From Arthrobacter sp. E3 (GTDB lineage: Bacteria > Actinomycetota > Actinomycetes > Actinomycetales > Micrococcaceae), in assembly GCF_017353415.1 (NCBI RefSeq), contig NZ_JAFMPX010000001.1:62001-126000 (forward strand): DNA of 64,000 nucleotides, read 5' to 3'. Position 1 is the first letter of the stretch, and each line of letters begins with the position of its first letter. Of this stretch, positions 35,453 through 44,611 are shown one piece after another. The position numbers and the translations under genes are program-made. Below the pieces are notes generated by a model. The model was not told where the DNA came from and did not search any database. It saw only the letters and a list, made by a program, of their open reading frames with translations.

Positions 35453-36423
35453 GTGACCGCACCGTGCGCGAGGCGCAAGCCGGCACGGATGGCGGCCTTG
35501 ACCTAATCAAGGCAATTCCTGTTCGTCATCCAGGTCGCTGGATTGGTGCCGCAGTCATACTGCTCGTCGTGGCCTTGATCATCCAGAGCCTTGTCACCAA
35601 TAAGAACTTCCGCTGGGAGACGGTCGGCAAGTACCTCTTTGACATCTTGGTGTTGCAGAGCATCGGCTGGACGCTGCTCTTGACAGTTGCGTCCATGATC
35701 ATTGCGATTGTGTTGGCAATCTTGTTGGCCTTCATGCGTCAATCCGAGAATCCGCTATTCAGGTACGTTTCCTGGGCATGGGTCTGGTTTTTCCGCGGCA
35801 CGCCTGTCTATACGCAATTGGTCTTTTGGGGACTTGTCTCCGTGCTGTATCCAAAGATCGTCCTTGGCGTTCCGTTCGGGCCCGAATGGCTCTCCTTCGA
35901 CACCCAAACCATCATCACTGCGCTGGTGGGTGCCATTGTTGGCCTGGGCCTGAACGAGTCGGCATACTTGGCTGAAATCTTCCGCGCCGGCTTGAAGTCC
36001 GTCGACAGCGGTCAGATGGAAGCTGCGGAAGCACTGGGCATGCGCCGCTCCAAGATCATGTGGCGCATCGTCCTTCCTCAGGCCATGAGGGTCATTGTCC
36101 CGCCAACCGGCAACGAAACCATTGGCATGCTCAAAACAACCTCACTGGTTTTGGCCATCCCGTTCACTCTGGACCTGACGTTCGTCACGAACACCATTGC
36201 CAACCGCACGTACCTGCCCATCCCCCTGCTGATAGTGGCCGCCATCTGGTACCTGGTGATCACGTCATTGTTGATGGTGGGGCAGTTTTACATCGAGCGG
36301 TACTACGGCAAGGGCGTTGACAACATCACGCACAAACCCGTCAAGGCAACCGCCGCAGCTGCGGCCGCGCATGCCGGGGGCACACCCAATTCCAGCGGGA
36401 CCGTGAAAGGCCAGCAGCCATGA
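35449..36423 (+). CDS. Polar amino-acid ABC transporter permease
   Basis: This 324-residue protein of the HisM/GlnP type has about five membrane segments. The docking motif [20 protein letters not shown] is near residue 190, and [15 protein letters not shown] near 115 is the other family signature. It begins with a TTG overlapping the upstream TGA and ends overlapping the ATPase ATG (ATGA). About 35 N-terminal residues and a C-terminal alanine-rich tail of about 30 residues are extra to the family core. A single permease implies a homodimeric channel. Confidence 0.9.
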   Translation: MSDRTVREAQAGTDGGLDLIKAIPVRHPGRWIGAAVILLVVALIIQSLVTNKNFRWETVGKYLFDILVLQSIGWTLLLTVASMIIAIVLAILLAFMRQSENPLFRYVSWAWVWFFRGTPVYTQLVFWGLVSVLYPKIVLGVPFGPEWLSFDTQTIITALVGAIVGLGLNESAYLAEIFRAGLKSVDSGQMEAAEALGMRRSKIMWRIVLPQAMRVIVPPTGNETIGMLKTTSLVLAIPFTLDLTFVTNTIANRTYLPIPLLIVAAIWYLVITSLLMVGQFYIERYYGKGVDNITHKPVKATAAAAAAHAGGTPNSSGTVKGQQP

Positions 36424-37223
36424 CAGAAACTTCGGCAACTCCCCAAAAGCAAGGCGCTGCTGTCAAGCCGTTGGTGTCGATTGAGAACGTGCACAAATTC
36501 TTCGGCGACCACCATGTCCTGCAGGGCATAGACCTCCAGGTCAACCCCGGCGAAGTCTCCGTCATCATCGGCCCATCCGGTTCGGGCAAGTCGACGCTGC
36601 TGCGCTGCATCAACCTGCTGGAAACCATCAGCGCCGGGCGGATCTACGTTCACGATGCACTCATTGGCTACCGTGAACGCAACGGGCGCCTCCACGACCT
36701 GAGTAGCAAGCAAATTGCCAACCAGCGCCGGGAGATCGGCATGGTATTCCAACGCTTCAACCTGTTCCCACACAAGACTGCCCTGCAGAACGTCATCGAG
36801 GCGCCCACGCAGGTTAAGCACCAGTCCAAGACGGCCGCCAAATTGAAGGCACACGAACTGCTGGAAATGGTTGGTTTGTCCGACCGCGCGAACTACTACC
36901 CGGCGCAGCTTTCCGGTGGGCAACAGCAACGCGTTGCCATTGCCCGGGCCTTGGCCATGGAGCCAGAGCTCATGCTCTTTGATGAGCCCACCTCGGCCTT
37001 GGACCCCGAGCTGGTGGGTGACGTTTTGGAAGTCATGAAAAACCTTGCCAAATCGGGCATGACCATGATTGTGGTAACCCACGAGATCGGTTTTGCCCGC
37101 GAAGTGGGTGACACGCTGACGTTCATGGACGCCGGCCAAGTGGTGGAAAGCGGCAATCCGCGCGAGATCATCGCCAACCCGCAGCACCACAGGACGCAGG
37201 AGTTCCTCAGCCGCGTGCTGTAG
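36420..37223 (+). CDS. Polar amino-acid ABC transporter ATPase
   Basis: This 267-residue ATPase has Walker [10 protein letters not shown] near residue 51, signature [15 protein letters not shown], Walker [14 protein letters not shown] and switch histidine in [12 protein letters not shown]. It belongs to the GlnQ/HisP group, where the FAREVGDTL segment is typical. It closes the three-gene importer operon, and a large inverted repeat with a T-run follows. Confidence 0.95.
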   Translation: MTETSATPQKQGAAVKPLVSIENVHKFFGDHHVLQGIDLQVNPGEVSVIIGPSGSGKSTLLRCINLLETISAGRIYVHDALIGYRERNGRLHDLSSKQIANQRREIGMVFQRFNLFPHKTALQNVIEAPTQVKHQSKTAAKLKAHELLEMVGLSDRANYYPAQLSGGQQQRVAIARALAMEPELMLFDEPTSALDPELVGDVLEVMKNLAKSGMTMIVVTHEIGFAREVGDTLTFMDAGQVVESGNPREIIANPQHHRTQEFLSRVL

Positions 37224-37233
37224 CGCGGCTAGA

Positions 37234-37330
37234 CGGCGGGGCAGATAATATCCTCAGCGACTTTCCGGCCAATCGGCCGCGGGCGGCCTCGGCCTCCCTG
37301 ACGTCGCCTGCGGGCTAATCTGCCCCGCCG
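37234..37330. terminator. Long inverted-repeat element, probable bidirectional terminator
   Basis: Thirteen-base arms CGGCGGGGCAGAT (37234-37246) and ATCTGCCCCGCCG (37318-37330) are perfect complements. The 71 bases between them contain further pairing (GGCCG / CGGCC, and CAGCGAC with GTCGCCTG). On the plus strand the right arm is followed by AATTTTTG. It lies between the convergent ABC operon and menD, so termination is the simplest role. Confidence 0.7.
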
Positions 37331-37358
37331 CCAATTTTTGGCAAGATTCCCAATCGTC

Positions 37359-39098
37359 CTAGACCGCCAGCGCCTTGCTAATCCGCGCATGCAGTTCCCG
37401 CAGGCCTGCCCGGCTTGCCGCCACCTCAATGATGTGCCGGCCATGGACCGGCGCGGCGAGCGCGGCATCCAGTTCCGCAGCGGTGTTCACCAGCGTGTGC
37501 TCCCACCCGTAGGCTGTGGCGAGCGCAGCGAGCTGCACCGTATGTGGAGTGCCAAAGAAGCGTTCGACGGCGGAGGCGTAGTTGGGTGCCTGCGCCAACC
37601 TGCCATGTTCCAGCACTGAGAAAATCCCCCCGCCTGCGTCGTTGAGTACGACGATTTGCAACTGTACCGGCTGTTCGGCAGGGCCGGTGGCGAGTGCACC
37701 GGAATCATGTAGGAACGTCACATCGCCGAGCAGCAAACGCGTTGGCCTGTTCGTGGCCAATGCCAGTCCGCTCGCTGTGGAAACGGTGCCGTCAATGCCG
37801 GACAGTCCGCGGTTCGCGTAGACGTCCACCCGATTCTCAGCTGTGGGCCTGCCAGCGAGGTCGACGTCGCGGACCGGGTTTGAAGAACCCAGCATGAGAT
37901 TGCTCCCCGGATCCTGCTGCGCCCTGGCCCACAGGGCACGCGCCACTCGGGGACCAGTCAGCACCCCGCCACTGAGTCCCGGGTCCAGTGCCGTGTCCAG
38001 TGCAACTTCTGCCTTGGCGGATGCTCCCTGCCAAGCCTGCAGCCAGCCTTCGGGCCCGCGACCGGCAAAGCCCATCAGCTGATCCCACTGTGTCAGGATC
38101 AATTCAGTGCGGCGGCCTGCTTCAAACCACGGGACCGGGGTGGGAAGGAATAGGGCACGTTCCAAGGACGTATCCGCCAACAGTGCACTGATCTGCCGCG
38201 ACAGGGTGGGGCGGCCAAAGAGCACCGCCCGCTGGATAGGCTGTGCGCTGTCCGGGCCGAACTGCTCCAGCAGCAATCGGTAGGGGCCTACTGCGTTCGG
38301 GCCGAAGCGGGCGTTGGAAGATGGCTCGGCCAGCAGTGGCAGGCCCAGGAGCCGGGCAAAGTACTCAGCCTCGGGTCCGGCACCGTGCCCCGCCACAACA
38401 ACAGTCCGGTGACTCGAGGAAGGCAGCGCCTGCGCTGGTCGAGCTTGCGGAGCGGTTGGGGAGCGAGATCCAGTGGTTTCGATAGGCTCAACCGCCGAGT
38501 CCTCAACCACCGAGCCTTCAACCACCGGCAGCAGGCGCTCCCATTCTGAACCGTCAAGGGCAGGTGTCAGCGGGTCGCGGAAGGCCAGATTGACTTGTGC
38601 GGGTCCGGCTGGGATACCTTCGAGCCGTCCTCGGGCGGCGCTCATTGCGGTGGAGATGGCGCTTGTGGGATCGGTGCCGGCGGGCACGTCGGTGGCAAAG
38701 CGCACGTGCTCGCCAAAAAGATCGAGTTGCTGCGTTGTTTGGTTTGCCCCGGTGCCGCGCAACTCCTCGGGGCGGTCTGCGGACAAGACGATCAAGGGTA
38801 TGCCGGCATGATTGGCTTCCATCACGGCGGGCATCAGGTTCCCCACAGCAGTTCCGGAAGTTGTCAGCACTGCAACGGGGGAATTGGAACCCAATGCGAG
38901 CCCCAGCGCCGTAAATCCGGCAACACGTTCGTCAATACGTACATGCACGCTGAGTCTGCCGTCTGCTTCGGCCTCCGCGAGGGCGTACACCAAAGGGGCG
39001 CTACGGGAGCCGGGCGCCACCACCACATGGCCAACCCCTGCCCGTTCCAAGGCATCCACAACATAGCGGGCAGCATCCATCGAGCTTAGTAAAGTCAC
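37359..39098 (-). CDS. menD: SEPHCHC synthase (menaquinone biosynthesis)
   Basis: This 579-residue thiamine-diphosphate enzyme joins isochorismate and 2-oxoglutarate. The N-terminal VRIDERVAGFTALGLALG near residue 53 holds the catalytic glutamate region; LIVLSADRPEELRGTGANQ and the C-terminal LNDAGGGIFSVLEHG are MenD signatures. Residues about 193-226, rich in Glu, Thr, Pro and Ser, are encoded by an interspersed repeat fused in frame and are probably a surface loop. The start is a GTG; an ATG six codons later is also possible. menC lies 51 bases upstream in the same direction. Confidence 0.92.
   Translation of the reverse strand: MTLLSSMDAARYVVDALERAGVGHVVVAPGSRSAPLVYALAEAEADGRLSVHVRIDERVAGFTALGLALGSNSPVAVLTTSGTAVGNLMPAVMEANHAGIPLIVLSADRPEELRGTGANQTTQQLDLFGEHVRFATDVPAGTDPTSAISTAMSAARGRLEGIPAGPAQVNLAFRDPLTPALDGSEWERLLPVVEGSVVEDSAVEPIETTGSRSPTAPQARPAQALPSSSHRTVVVAGHGAGPEAEYFARLLGLPLLAEPSSNARFGPNAVGPYRLLLEQFGPDSAQPIQRAVLFGRPTLSRQISALLADTSLERALFLPTPVPWFEAGRRTELILTQWDQLMGFAGRGPEGWLQAWQGASAKAEVALDTALDPGLSGGVLTGPRVARALWARAQQDPGSNLMLGSSNPVRDVDLAGRPTAENRVDVYANRGLSGIDGTVSTASGLALATNRPTRLLLGDVTFLHDSGALATGPAEQPVQLQIVVLNDAGGGIFSVLEHGRLAQAPNYASAVERFFGTPHTVQLAALATAYGWEHTLVNTAAELDAALAAPVHGRHIIEVAASRAGLRELHARISKALAV
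38435..38526. repeat. Interspersed repeat inserted in frame within menD
   Basis: The segment contains CTGGTCGAGCTTGCGGAGC and, further on, GGTTTCGATAGGCTCAACC and two CTCAACCACCGAG-like units. This is the dispersed-repeat vocabulary seen at 11683 and 56507. It has no stop codon in the menD frame. The boundaries are approximate. Confidence 0.6.
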
Positions 39099-39149
39099 GC
39101 CACTACTCTAGCCATCCGGCGCAGGTAATGGTTGAGCGGGTATGGGCTC

Positions 39150-40142
39150 TCACCATTCGGATGGTTGGCGAAGCAAGGCGTGGCAGCGGCGCAGGCGCTC
39201 CAGCCACCAGTCACGCCGTTGCGCCGGAGCGGCAAAGTGGGCCAGAAGGTCCGGATCTGCCACCACCTCACGCACGTGCATGCCGCCATTGAGGGCGACC
39301 AGGCTCGGTGTTGTCACGTCTCCTGCCATGAGGGACACCGTGCCCAAACCGCACGCGTACGGCAGTTCCGGCAGCGCTGCGGCCAGTGCCAATCCCGTGC
39401 TGATCCCCACGGAGGAATCCAGCGCGGAGCTGACCACCGCAGGCAGCCCGGCTTCTGCCACGATCTCCAGTGCACGACGGACCCCTCCCAGCGGCGCTGC
39501 CTTGATGACCAACAGGTCGGCCGCTCCGGCACGGGCCACCGCCAGCGGGTCGCTGGCTTTGCGGACACTCTCATCGGCAGCAATGAGCACCGAGCCGTTC
39601 AGCGTACGCCGCACGGCCGCCATTTCAGCAATGCCGGCCACAGGCTGCTCGGCATATTCAAGGCCAAATACGTTCAACATGCGCAGAGCGGCGATGGCCT
39701 GCTCAACACTCCAACCACCGTTGGCATCCACCCGGATTTTCGCATCAGGCAGCAAATGTCGCACAGCCCCAACCCGTGCCGCATCATCAGCCATCGACTG
39801 CCCGGCCTCGGCCACCTTCACCTTGACGGTGGCCAGACCATCAAAGGAAGCCAACACGGCTGGAACCTGCTCGGCGGACACGGCAGGAACCGTCGCGTTC
39901 ACCAAAACCCGGCTGCGCACCGGCTCGGGGTACCCCAGCCAGCCAGCCTCCAAGGCCGAGGCCAGCCAGCGGGAGGATTCCTCGTCGTCGTACTCCAGAA
40001 ACGGGCCAAACTCGCACCAACCGGCAGGACCTTCGAGGATCATGACTTCACGGACCAACACGCCCCGGAACTTTACCCGCATGGGCAGGGCGACAACGTG
40101 GGCGGCGGCAACAAGCTGCTCCAGGGAGGGAAGTGAAAACAT
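39150..40142 (-). CDS. menC: o-Succinylbenzoate synthase
   Basis: This 330-residue enolase-superfamily enzyme dehydrates SHCHC to o-succinylbenzoate. Visible catalytic regions are VKVKVAE (Lys motif) near residue 107, IRVDANGGW near 138 and EYAEQPV near 165 (metal ligands), IAADESV near 190 and LLVIKAAPLGG near 215. The sequence LPMRVKFRGV at the start matches actinobacterial MenC. The ATG at 40142 is preferred; an in-frame ATG at 40166 exists. It precedes menD in one probable transcript. Confidence 0.9.
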   Translation of the reverse strand: MFSLPSLEQLVAAAHVVALPMRVKFRGVLVREVMILEGPAGWCEFGPFLEYDDEESSRWLASALEAGWLGYPEPVRSRVLVNATVPAVSAEQVPAVLASFDGLATVKVKVAEAGQSMADDAARVGAVRHLLPDAKIRVDANGGWSVEQAIAALRMLNVFGLEYAEQPVAGIAEMAAVRRTLNGSVLIAADESVRKASDPLAVARAGAADLLVIKAAPLGGVRRALEIVAEAGLPAVVSSALDSSVGISTGLALAAALPELPYACGLGTVSLMAGDVTTPSLVALNGGMHVREVVADPDLLAHFAAPAQRRDWWLERLRRCHALLRQPSEW

Positions 40143-40216
40143 GCCTTCACTGTAGCCCCAACCCATATTGCCCGAGCGTCAGCAAGCTCCCATGAATCTG
40201 TGGGAACCTATAGGCG

Positions 40217-41119
40217 ATGAAAAATAGTTCCCCACATCACCGAACCGGGCCCCGCGGCCGCACTGCCGCGCGCGTCGCCGCTTGGCCATTTCTGGGCGCG
40301 GCACTCATCGCCCTGGCCGGATTGCTGCTGAGCTACCGTTTCTTCATTGAAACCACCACTGGCCAGTTCATTGACGAGTCAGCTCTGGTCGAGGCGGCCG
40401 TGGTCCGCCGGCGGATCGGTGTCCAGATCGCGCAGGTGCTCGATCTTCTGCCAGTGACCTCAGTGGTCATTGCCGCCGTGGTGGTGCTGTTCGTGACCCT
40501 TGCCCGGAGGCGGTGGAAGGCGGCTGGAATCGCGCTTATCGCCATGGCTGCCGCTAACCTCACCACACAGGTCATCAAAGTTGGGCTGCCGGACAGGCCC
40601 GCTCTTGGCATCAACACGCTGGCGCTGAACTCGCTGCCGTCGGGGCACAGCACGCTCGCTGCCAGTGCGGCGGCCGCCGTGTTCCTGGTGGTTTCCCCGC
40701 GCTGGCGCCCCGCTGCGGCTTTCATGGGTGGAAGCTACGCCATCATTGCCGGGATTTCGACGCTGATCAACCAGTGGCACCGCCCGGCCGACGTCGTGGC
40801 GGCATTCTTCGTCGTCGCGTTTTGGAGCGTGCTTGCCGGTCTGCTCGTGCTGCGTTCCGGCCCGGGGTGGAATGTGTGGCTGGGCTCCAAACAACATTGG
40901 GCGTCCTCGCGGGGTTGGACCGCTCTGGCTGTGGTTGCCGTACTGCTGGCCGGAGCTGCCGCCACCTTGGTCCTGCGCCATGTTTCAGCCAATGGAGGCG
41001 CCAGCAGCGTCAGCTACTTCCTGGTGGGGGTTGCCCAGATCGTGGTGGCCGGGTACGGGCTGACCATTGCCGGCACGCTGCTTCTGACCCTGCCCGTACG
41101 ACGGCGCTCCTCACGTTAG
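40217..41119 (+). CDS. PAP2-family membrane phosphatase
   Basis: This 300-residue protein has about six membrane segments. PAP2 motifs are present in order: KVGLPDRP near residue 120, PSGHS near residue 142, and WHRPADVVAAF near 190, where the nucleophilic histidine and aspartate lie. In the third motif the usual arginine after serine is replaced by threonine (STLINQWH). It likely removes phosphate from a lipid phosphate such as undecaprenyl diphosphate or phosphatidate. It stands alone, converging with an MFS gene. Confidence 0.83.
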   Translation: MKNSSPHHRTGPRGRTAARVAAWPFLGAALIALAGLLLSYRFFIETTTGQFIDESALVEAAVVRRRIGVQIAQVLDLLPVTSVVIAAVVVLFVTLARRRWKAAGIALIAMAAANLTTQVIKVGLPDRPALGINTLALNSLPSGHSTLAASAAAAVFLVVSPRWRPAAAFMGGSYAIIAGISTLINQWHRPADVVAAFFVVAFWSVLAGLLVLRSGPGWNVWLGSKQHWASSRGWTALAVVAVLLAGAAATLVLRHVSANGGASSVSYFLVGVAQIVVAGYGLTIAGTLLLTLPVRRRSSR

Positions 41120-41167
41120 TCTGTTGACTTGCCTGAGTCCTCCTCGGGACCGTTGCCTTCAATGCAC

Positions 41168-42364
41168 TCATTGCACTGTGACCTTGTTGCGCGGGATCCA
41201 GTAGCCCAGCACGGCGGCTGCTGCCAAGCCGAGGAACCCTGTAGCAGCAATGCCAAATGACAGGGTGACCACGGCTGTCAGCCCAGCCAAAATGGCAGGA
41301 CCACCCGAACCTCCGATATCCGAGAAGAAGCGCCAGATGCCCAGGAACTGGGCCCGGCCGCGGCGAGGGGCATAGTCAGCACCCAACGTCATGATGAGCC
41401 CCGAGCTGATTCCGTTACCAAAGCCAATGAGCAGGGCGGCCAGCAGCAACGTCGCCGCCCCGGTTGTCAGCGGAATGAGCAGCAGTGCGATCCCCATGAG
41501 GACCATGGAGGGCACGGCCACGGCCCTGCGGCCCTGCTTGTCCATGATCCTGCCGGACGGGTAGAAAATGAGCATGTCAATGGCCCCTGAGAGTCCATAA
41601 ATCAGCGACGTCGCTGCCGGGCTCAGGCCCAGGTTGTCGGCCCAGAGCGGCACCACCACCTGCCGTGAGGACCGTACTGCGCTGACCAGCAATATCCCGA
41701 CGCCAACCGTCAGAAACACTCTGCGGTGTGCCATGACCAGGGAACGAATGGTCGGGGCAGGGCCCTTGACGGGACCGGAGGTGTCGCTGACCAGATCTGG
41801 CAGCCATCCGGCCAATGTTCCGGCTGCGGCTATGGCCACGGCTGCCACCCAATAGGCACCTGTCAGGCCCACCAGGTGGATCACGAACGCACCAATGAAA
41901 GGTCCGGCGAAGAGTCCGATCCGCCCCACGCCTCCCAGCGTGGACATGGCCCGGGCCCGCAGGAACGCGGGAACGGCCTCTGTCAGGTAGCTTTGGCGGG
42001 CTAGGTTGAACACGGCGGCTGCTGCGCCGATCAAAAACACACCGGTACCGAATTGCCACAGATTCGTGGAGAACACGCACATCAACAGGGCCACGAGGCT
42101 CAGTCCTGCTGCACCCATCATGCCCCGGCGTTCACCAAATTTGGCTGTGATGATCGACGCCGGAATGTTGCTGACCAGCGATCCGATGCCGATCAAAGCC
42201 ACCACCAGCGCGGCACCGGCCAAGGAGGATCCCATGTCGCGAGCGCTCAGCGGAATGATTGGCAGGATGGCACCTTCGCCAACCCCAAACAGCAAGGATG
42301 GTCCAAACGCCGGAACGGCTATGGACCACAGGCTGAATTCGCCTGGCTTCGAGTTCTTGCTCAC
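41168..42364 (-). CDS. MFS transporter, 12-segment
   Basis: This 398-residue membrane protein has about 12 hydrophobic segments. The GERRGMMGAAG loop after segment 2 and DKQGRRAVAVPS after segment 8 match the repeated MFS loop motif. It is probably a proton-coupled exporter of an unknown compound. The start is a GTG with no strong ribosome-binding site. It follows the MBL-fold gene by 41 bases on the same strand, so both may be the tail of the bkd transcript. Confidence 0.8.
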   Translation of the reverse strand: MSKNSKPGEFSLWSIAVPAFGPSLLFGVGEGAILPIIPLSARDMGSSLAGAALVVALIGIGSLVSNIPASIITAKFGERRGMMGAAGLSLVALLMCVFSTNLWQFGTGVFLIGAAAAVFNLARQSYLTEAVPAFLRARAMSTLGGVGRIGLFAGPFIGAFVIHLVGLTGAYWVAAVAIAAAGTLAGWLPDLVSDTSGPVKGPAPTIRSLVMAHRRVFLTVGVGILLVSAVRSSRQVVVPLWADNLGLSPAATSLIYGLSGAIDMLIFYPSGRIMDKQGRRAVAVPSMVLMGIALLLIPLTTGAATLLLAALLIGFGNGISSGLIMTLGADYAPRRGRAQFLGIWRFFSDIGGSGGPAILAGLTAVVTLSFGIAATGFLGLAAAAVLGYWIPRNKVTVQ

Positions 42365-42405
42365 CGTCTCAACACTACGCCCGCAGTTCTCCGGGCTGCC
42401 GTCAC

Positions 42406-43221
42406 TCAGCCTGCCGGCACGAGCCCACCTGTTTTGCCCGGGCCACCTGTCTCCATAATGTCCGCCATCGCTGCGGCAAACGTGGCGTCAACGGGCCGTC
42501 CGTGACCGGGAATCATGACGGGGTATTTTCCGCTCATGCCTGCCAGGCGCCGCAATACAGCAACCCATTCTGCAGGGTAGGAATCGTCAAAGGACGGCGG
42601 CGCACCTTCCTCCAATACGTCTCCGGCGAAAAGAACGCCGGGTGCGCCCACCATGAGATCGCCGTCGGTATGCCCCCGCCCAAGCGTGAACAAATCCACG
42701 ACGATCCCGCCAAGATCCAGTTCTACGGACGTCTCGACGCGCCCATCCGCGCCTGGCCTTTCGCCCACCAAGAGGGATGGCACCACAATCTCCGTTCCCA
42801 CCCCAACCCCGGCAGCCATTTCAGGTTCCGGCCCGCCCACAAACACCCGTTGCGACTCCCCTGTCTCAGCCATCGTCCGCGCTGCGGCCGCGTGCGCCCA
42901 AAAGTCCGGACCGCCGCGGTGCCTCTCACCATCGTGCTGGGCCTCTGACGGATTCACACCGTCCTGCCGGAAGACCGCGTTGCCAAAGAAATGGTCCCAG
43001 TGCGCATGCGTGTTGACCACCACCAGCGGCAGGGCTGTCACGGCGCGCACCGCCGCCAGGATCTCGGCGCCGTGGCGGGGCCCGCAGCCGGTATCGATCA
43101 CAAGCGCCCGTTCGGATCCCACCACGAGCCCAATGTTCACCAGTGCCCGGGCCGCACTGCTGCGCAGCACGAAACTTCCCCCGCCCAACGCCTGCCAATC
43201 GTCAAGGTCTTGCCCCACCAT
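42406..43221 (-). CDS. MBL-fold metallo-hydrolase
   Basis: This 271-residue hydrolase has the zinc site THAHWDH near residue 77, GRGHTDGD near 175, FAGDVLEEG near 190 and PGHGRPV near 235. It resembles quorum-quenching or beta-lactamase-like hydrolases in general; the substrate is unknown. The ATG at 43221 has AAAGGA close upstream; a longer frame from 43356 would run into the E2 gene. It begins 46 bases after the E2 stop, suggesting the same operon. Confidence 0.85.
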   Translation of the reverse strand: MVGQDLDDWQALGGGSFVLRSSAARALVNIGLVVGSERALVIDTGCGPRHGAEILAAVRAVTALPLVVVNTHAHWDHFFGNAVFRQDGVNPSEAQHDGERHRGGPDFWAHAAAARTMAETGESQRVFVGGPEPEMAAGVGVGTEIVVPSLLVGERPGADGRVETSVELDLGGIVVDLFTLGRGHTDGDLMVGAPGVLFAGDVLEEGAPPSFDDSYPAEWVAVLRRLAGMSGKYPVMIPGHGRPVDATFAAAMADIMETGGPGKTGGLVPAG

Positions 43222-43267
43222 GAGTCCTTTCGAATCCGCACGTCCTCGTTGTCCCCGTGCCGCTAGC

Positions 43268-44611
43268 CTAGAGTTCGGCCAGCACACCCGCCGGATTTTC
43301 CATGGCATCGGCCACGAAGCGCAGGAACCCGGCAGCGACGGCTCCGTCGCAAACACGGTGGTCGAACGCGAGCGTCAGCTCCGTCATTTTGCGCACGCAC
43401 AGCGCCCCGTCCACCACCCATGGCTTGTCCATGATCCGCCCCAGCCCCAGCATCGCCGCTTCCGGAGAGTTGATGATGGCGGCCGAGCCGTCCACGCCCA
43501 ACACACCGTAGTTGTTGATGGTGAACGTGCCCCCCGACAATTCCGCAGGGCCGGAATGTGCACCCAGCGCGCGTTCGGTGAGCGCGCCGATGGCCTCGCC
43601 CAACTCCCTGGCAGTTCGTCCCTGCACATTGCGGAGCACCGGCACCACCAGTCCGCGCTCGGTCTGCGTGGCAAAGCCCAGGTTGATGCCGGCAAATTCC
43701 ACCAGCGAGTCCTGCCCGTCACCGCTCACCAGCTGCATGTTCAGTTCCGGGAACCGACCCAGGCCCGCGACCGCGAACCGCGCAATGAAGGCAAGCAGGC
43801 TCGGCGCCACACCCTTCGCCTTCATCCCCCGACGCAGTTCCACCAGGAGCGTCGCGTCCACGTCCACCCAGACGGTGGCGTCGGGAATCTCCCTCCGGCT
43901 GCGCACCAGCGCCGCTGCTGCCGCCTTCTTCAGGCCCGTCAGCGGCCTCCGACCCACCACGGTCAGTCCCGTGCGTTGATCGACGACGCCGGACATCTCC
44001 CCCGCCTGCTCCCGATCTGTTTCCGAGCCCGCGGCTGGTTCCGAGCCCACGACAGCTTCAACGTCGGAGCGCAGAATCAGTCCGTCGCTGCCCGATCCGT
44101 GGATTTCCGACAGCGCGATGCCGTGGTCCTGGGCGAGCTTGCGCACCAGCGGCGAGACCACCAGGGGCGCTTGCCGCACGGATGGCCGGCTGCGCCCCGG
44201 CCCCGAGGGTTCTGTAGACCCGTAACCGACCAGCACATTTCCGGACCCGCCTGACTCCGGATTCGGCGCCGACTCAGCGGCCGACTCAGACGCCGGCTGG
44301 TCCGCAAGCTCCCCGGTCTCCGCAGGCTCCGCCGACTCCCCCGTCCCAGCGGTGGCGATGGTGATCAGCGGCTTGCCAACTTCCAGGGAGTCTCCCTCGG
44401 CACCGTGCAAGATGGTCACCGTGCCTTCATAGGGCGAAGGCACCTCCACCACGGATTTGGCCGTTTCAACTTCAGCGATGGGCTGGTCAATGTGCACGGT
44501 GTCCCCAACGGCAACCAGCCAGGAGACGAGCTCGGCTTCCACCAGCCCCTCGCCCAGATCCGGCAAAAGGAAGACCTGTCCGTTTGCCTGTACCTGCCCC
44601 TGGCTGTTCAT
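43268..44611 (-). CDS. bkdC: Branched-chain 2-oxoacid dehydrogenase E2 (lipoamide acyltransferase)
   Basis: This 447-residue E2 has a lipoyl domain (lysine 52 in EVETAKSVVEV), a Glu/Ser/Pro linker at about 97-150, an E3-binding domain (SPLVRKLAQDHGIAL near 165) and the transferase core with His418 and Asp422 in DHRVCDG. The lipoyl motif ETAKS, rather than ETDKA, is typical of branched-chain enzymes. GGAGGA lies before the ATG, and the ATG overlaps the E1beta stop. No dedicated E3 is in the window. Confidence 0.88.
   Translation of the reverse strand: MNSQGQVQANGQVFLLPDLGEGLVEAELVSWLVAVGDTVHIDQPIAEVETAKSVVEVPSPYEGTVTILHGAEGDSLEVGKPLITIATAGTGESAEPAETGELADQPASESAAESAPNPESGGSGNVLVGYGSTEPSGPGRSRPSVRQAPLVVSPLVRKLAQDHGIALSEIHGSGSDGLILRSDVEAVVGSEPAAGSETDREQAGEMSGVVDQRTGLTVVGRRPLTGLKKAAAAALVRSRREIPDATVWVDVDATLLVELRRGMKAKGVAPSLLAFIARFAVAGLGRFPELNMQLVSGDGQDSLVEFAGINLGFATQTERGLVVPVLRNVQGRTARELGEAIGALTERALGAHSGPAELSGGTFTINNYGVLGVDGSAAIINSPEAAMLGLGRIMDKPWVVDGALCVRKMTELTLAFDHRVCDGAVAAGFLRFVADAMENPAGVLAEL

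Noticed and set aside
37234-37330. Possible miniature transposable element (13-base terminal inverted repeats)
   Set aside because: No target-site duplication flanks it (CTAGA versus CCAAT), and its position between convergent genes with a T-run favours a terminator.
42653-44254. 533-codon plus-strand open frame opposite the MBL and bkdC genes
   Set aside because: It overlaps two conserved minus-strand genes and has a compositionally biased translation without motifs.
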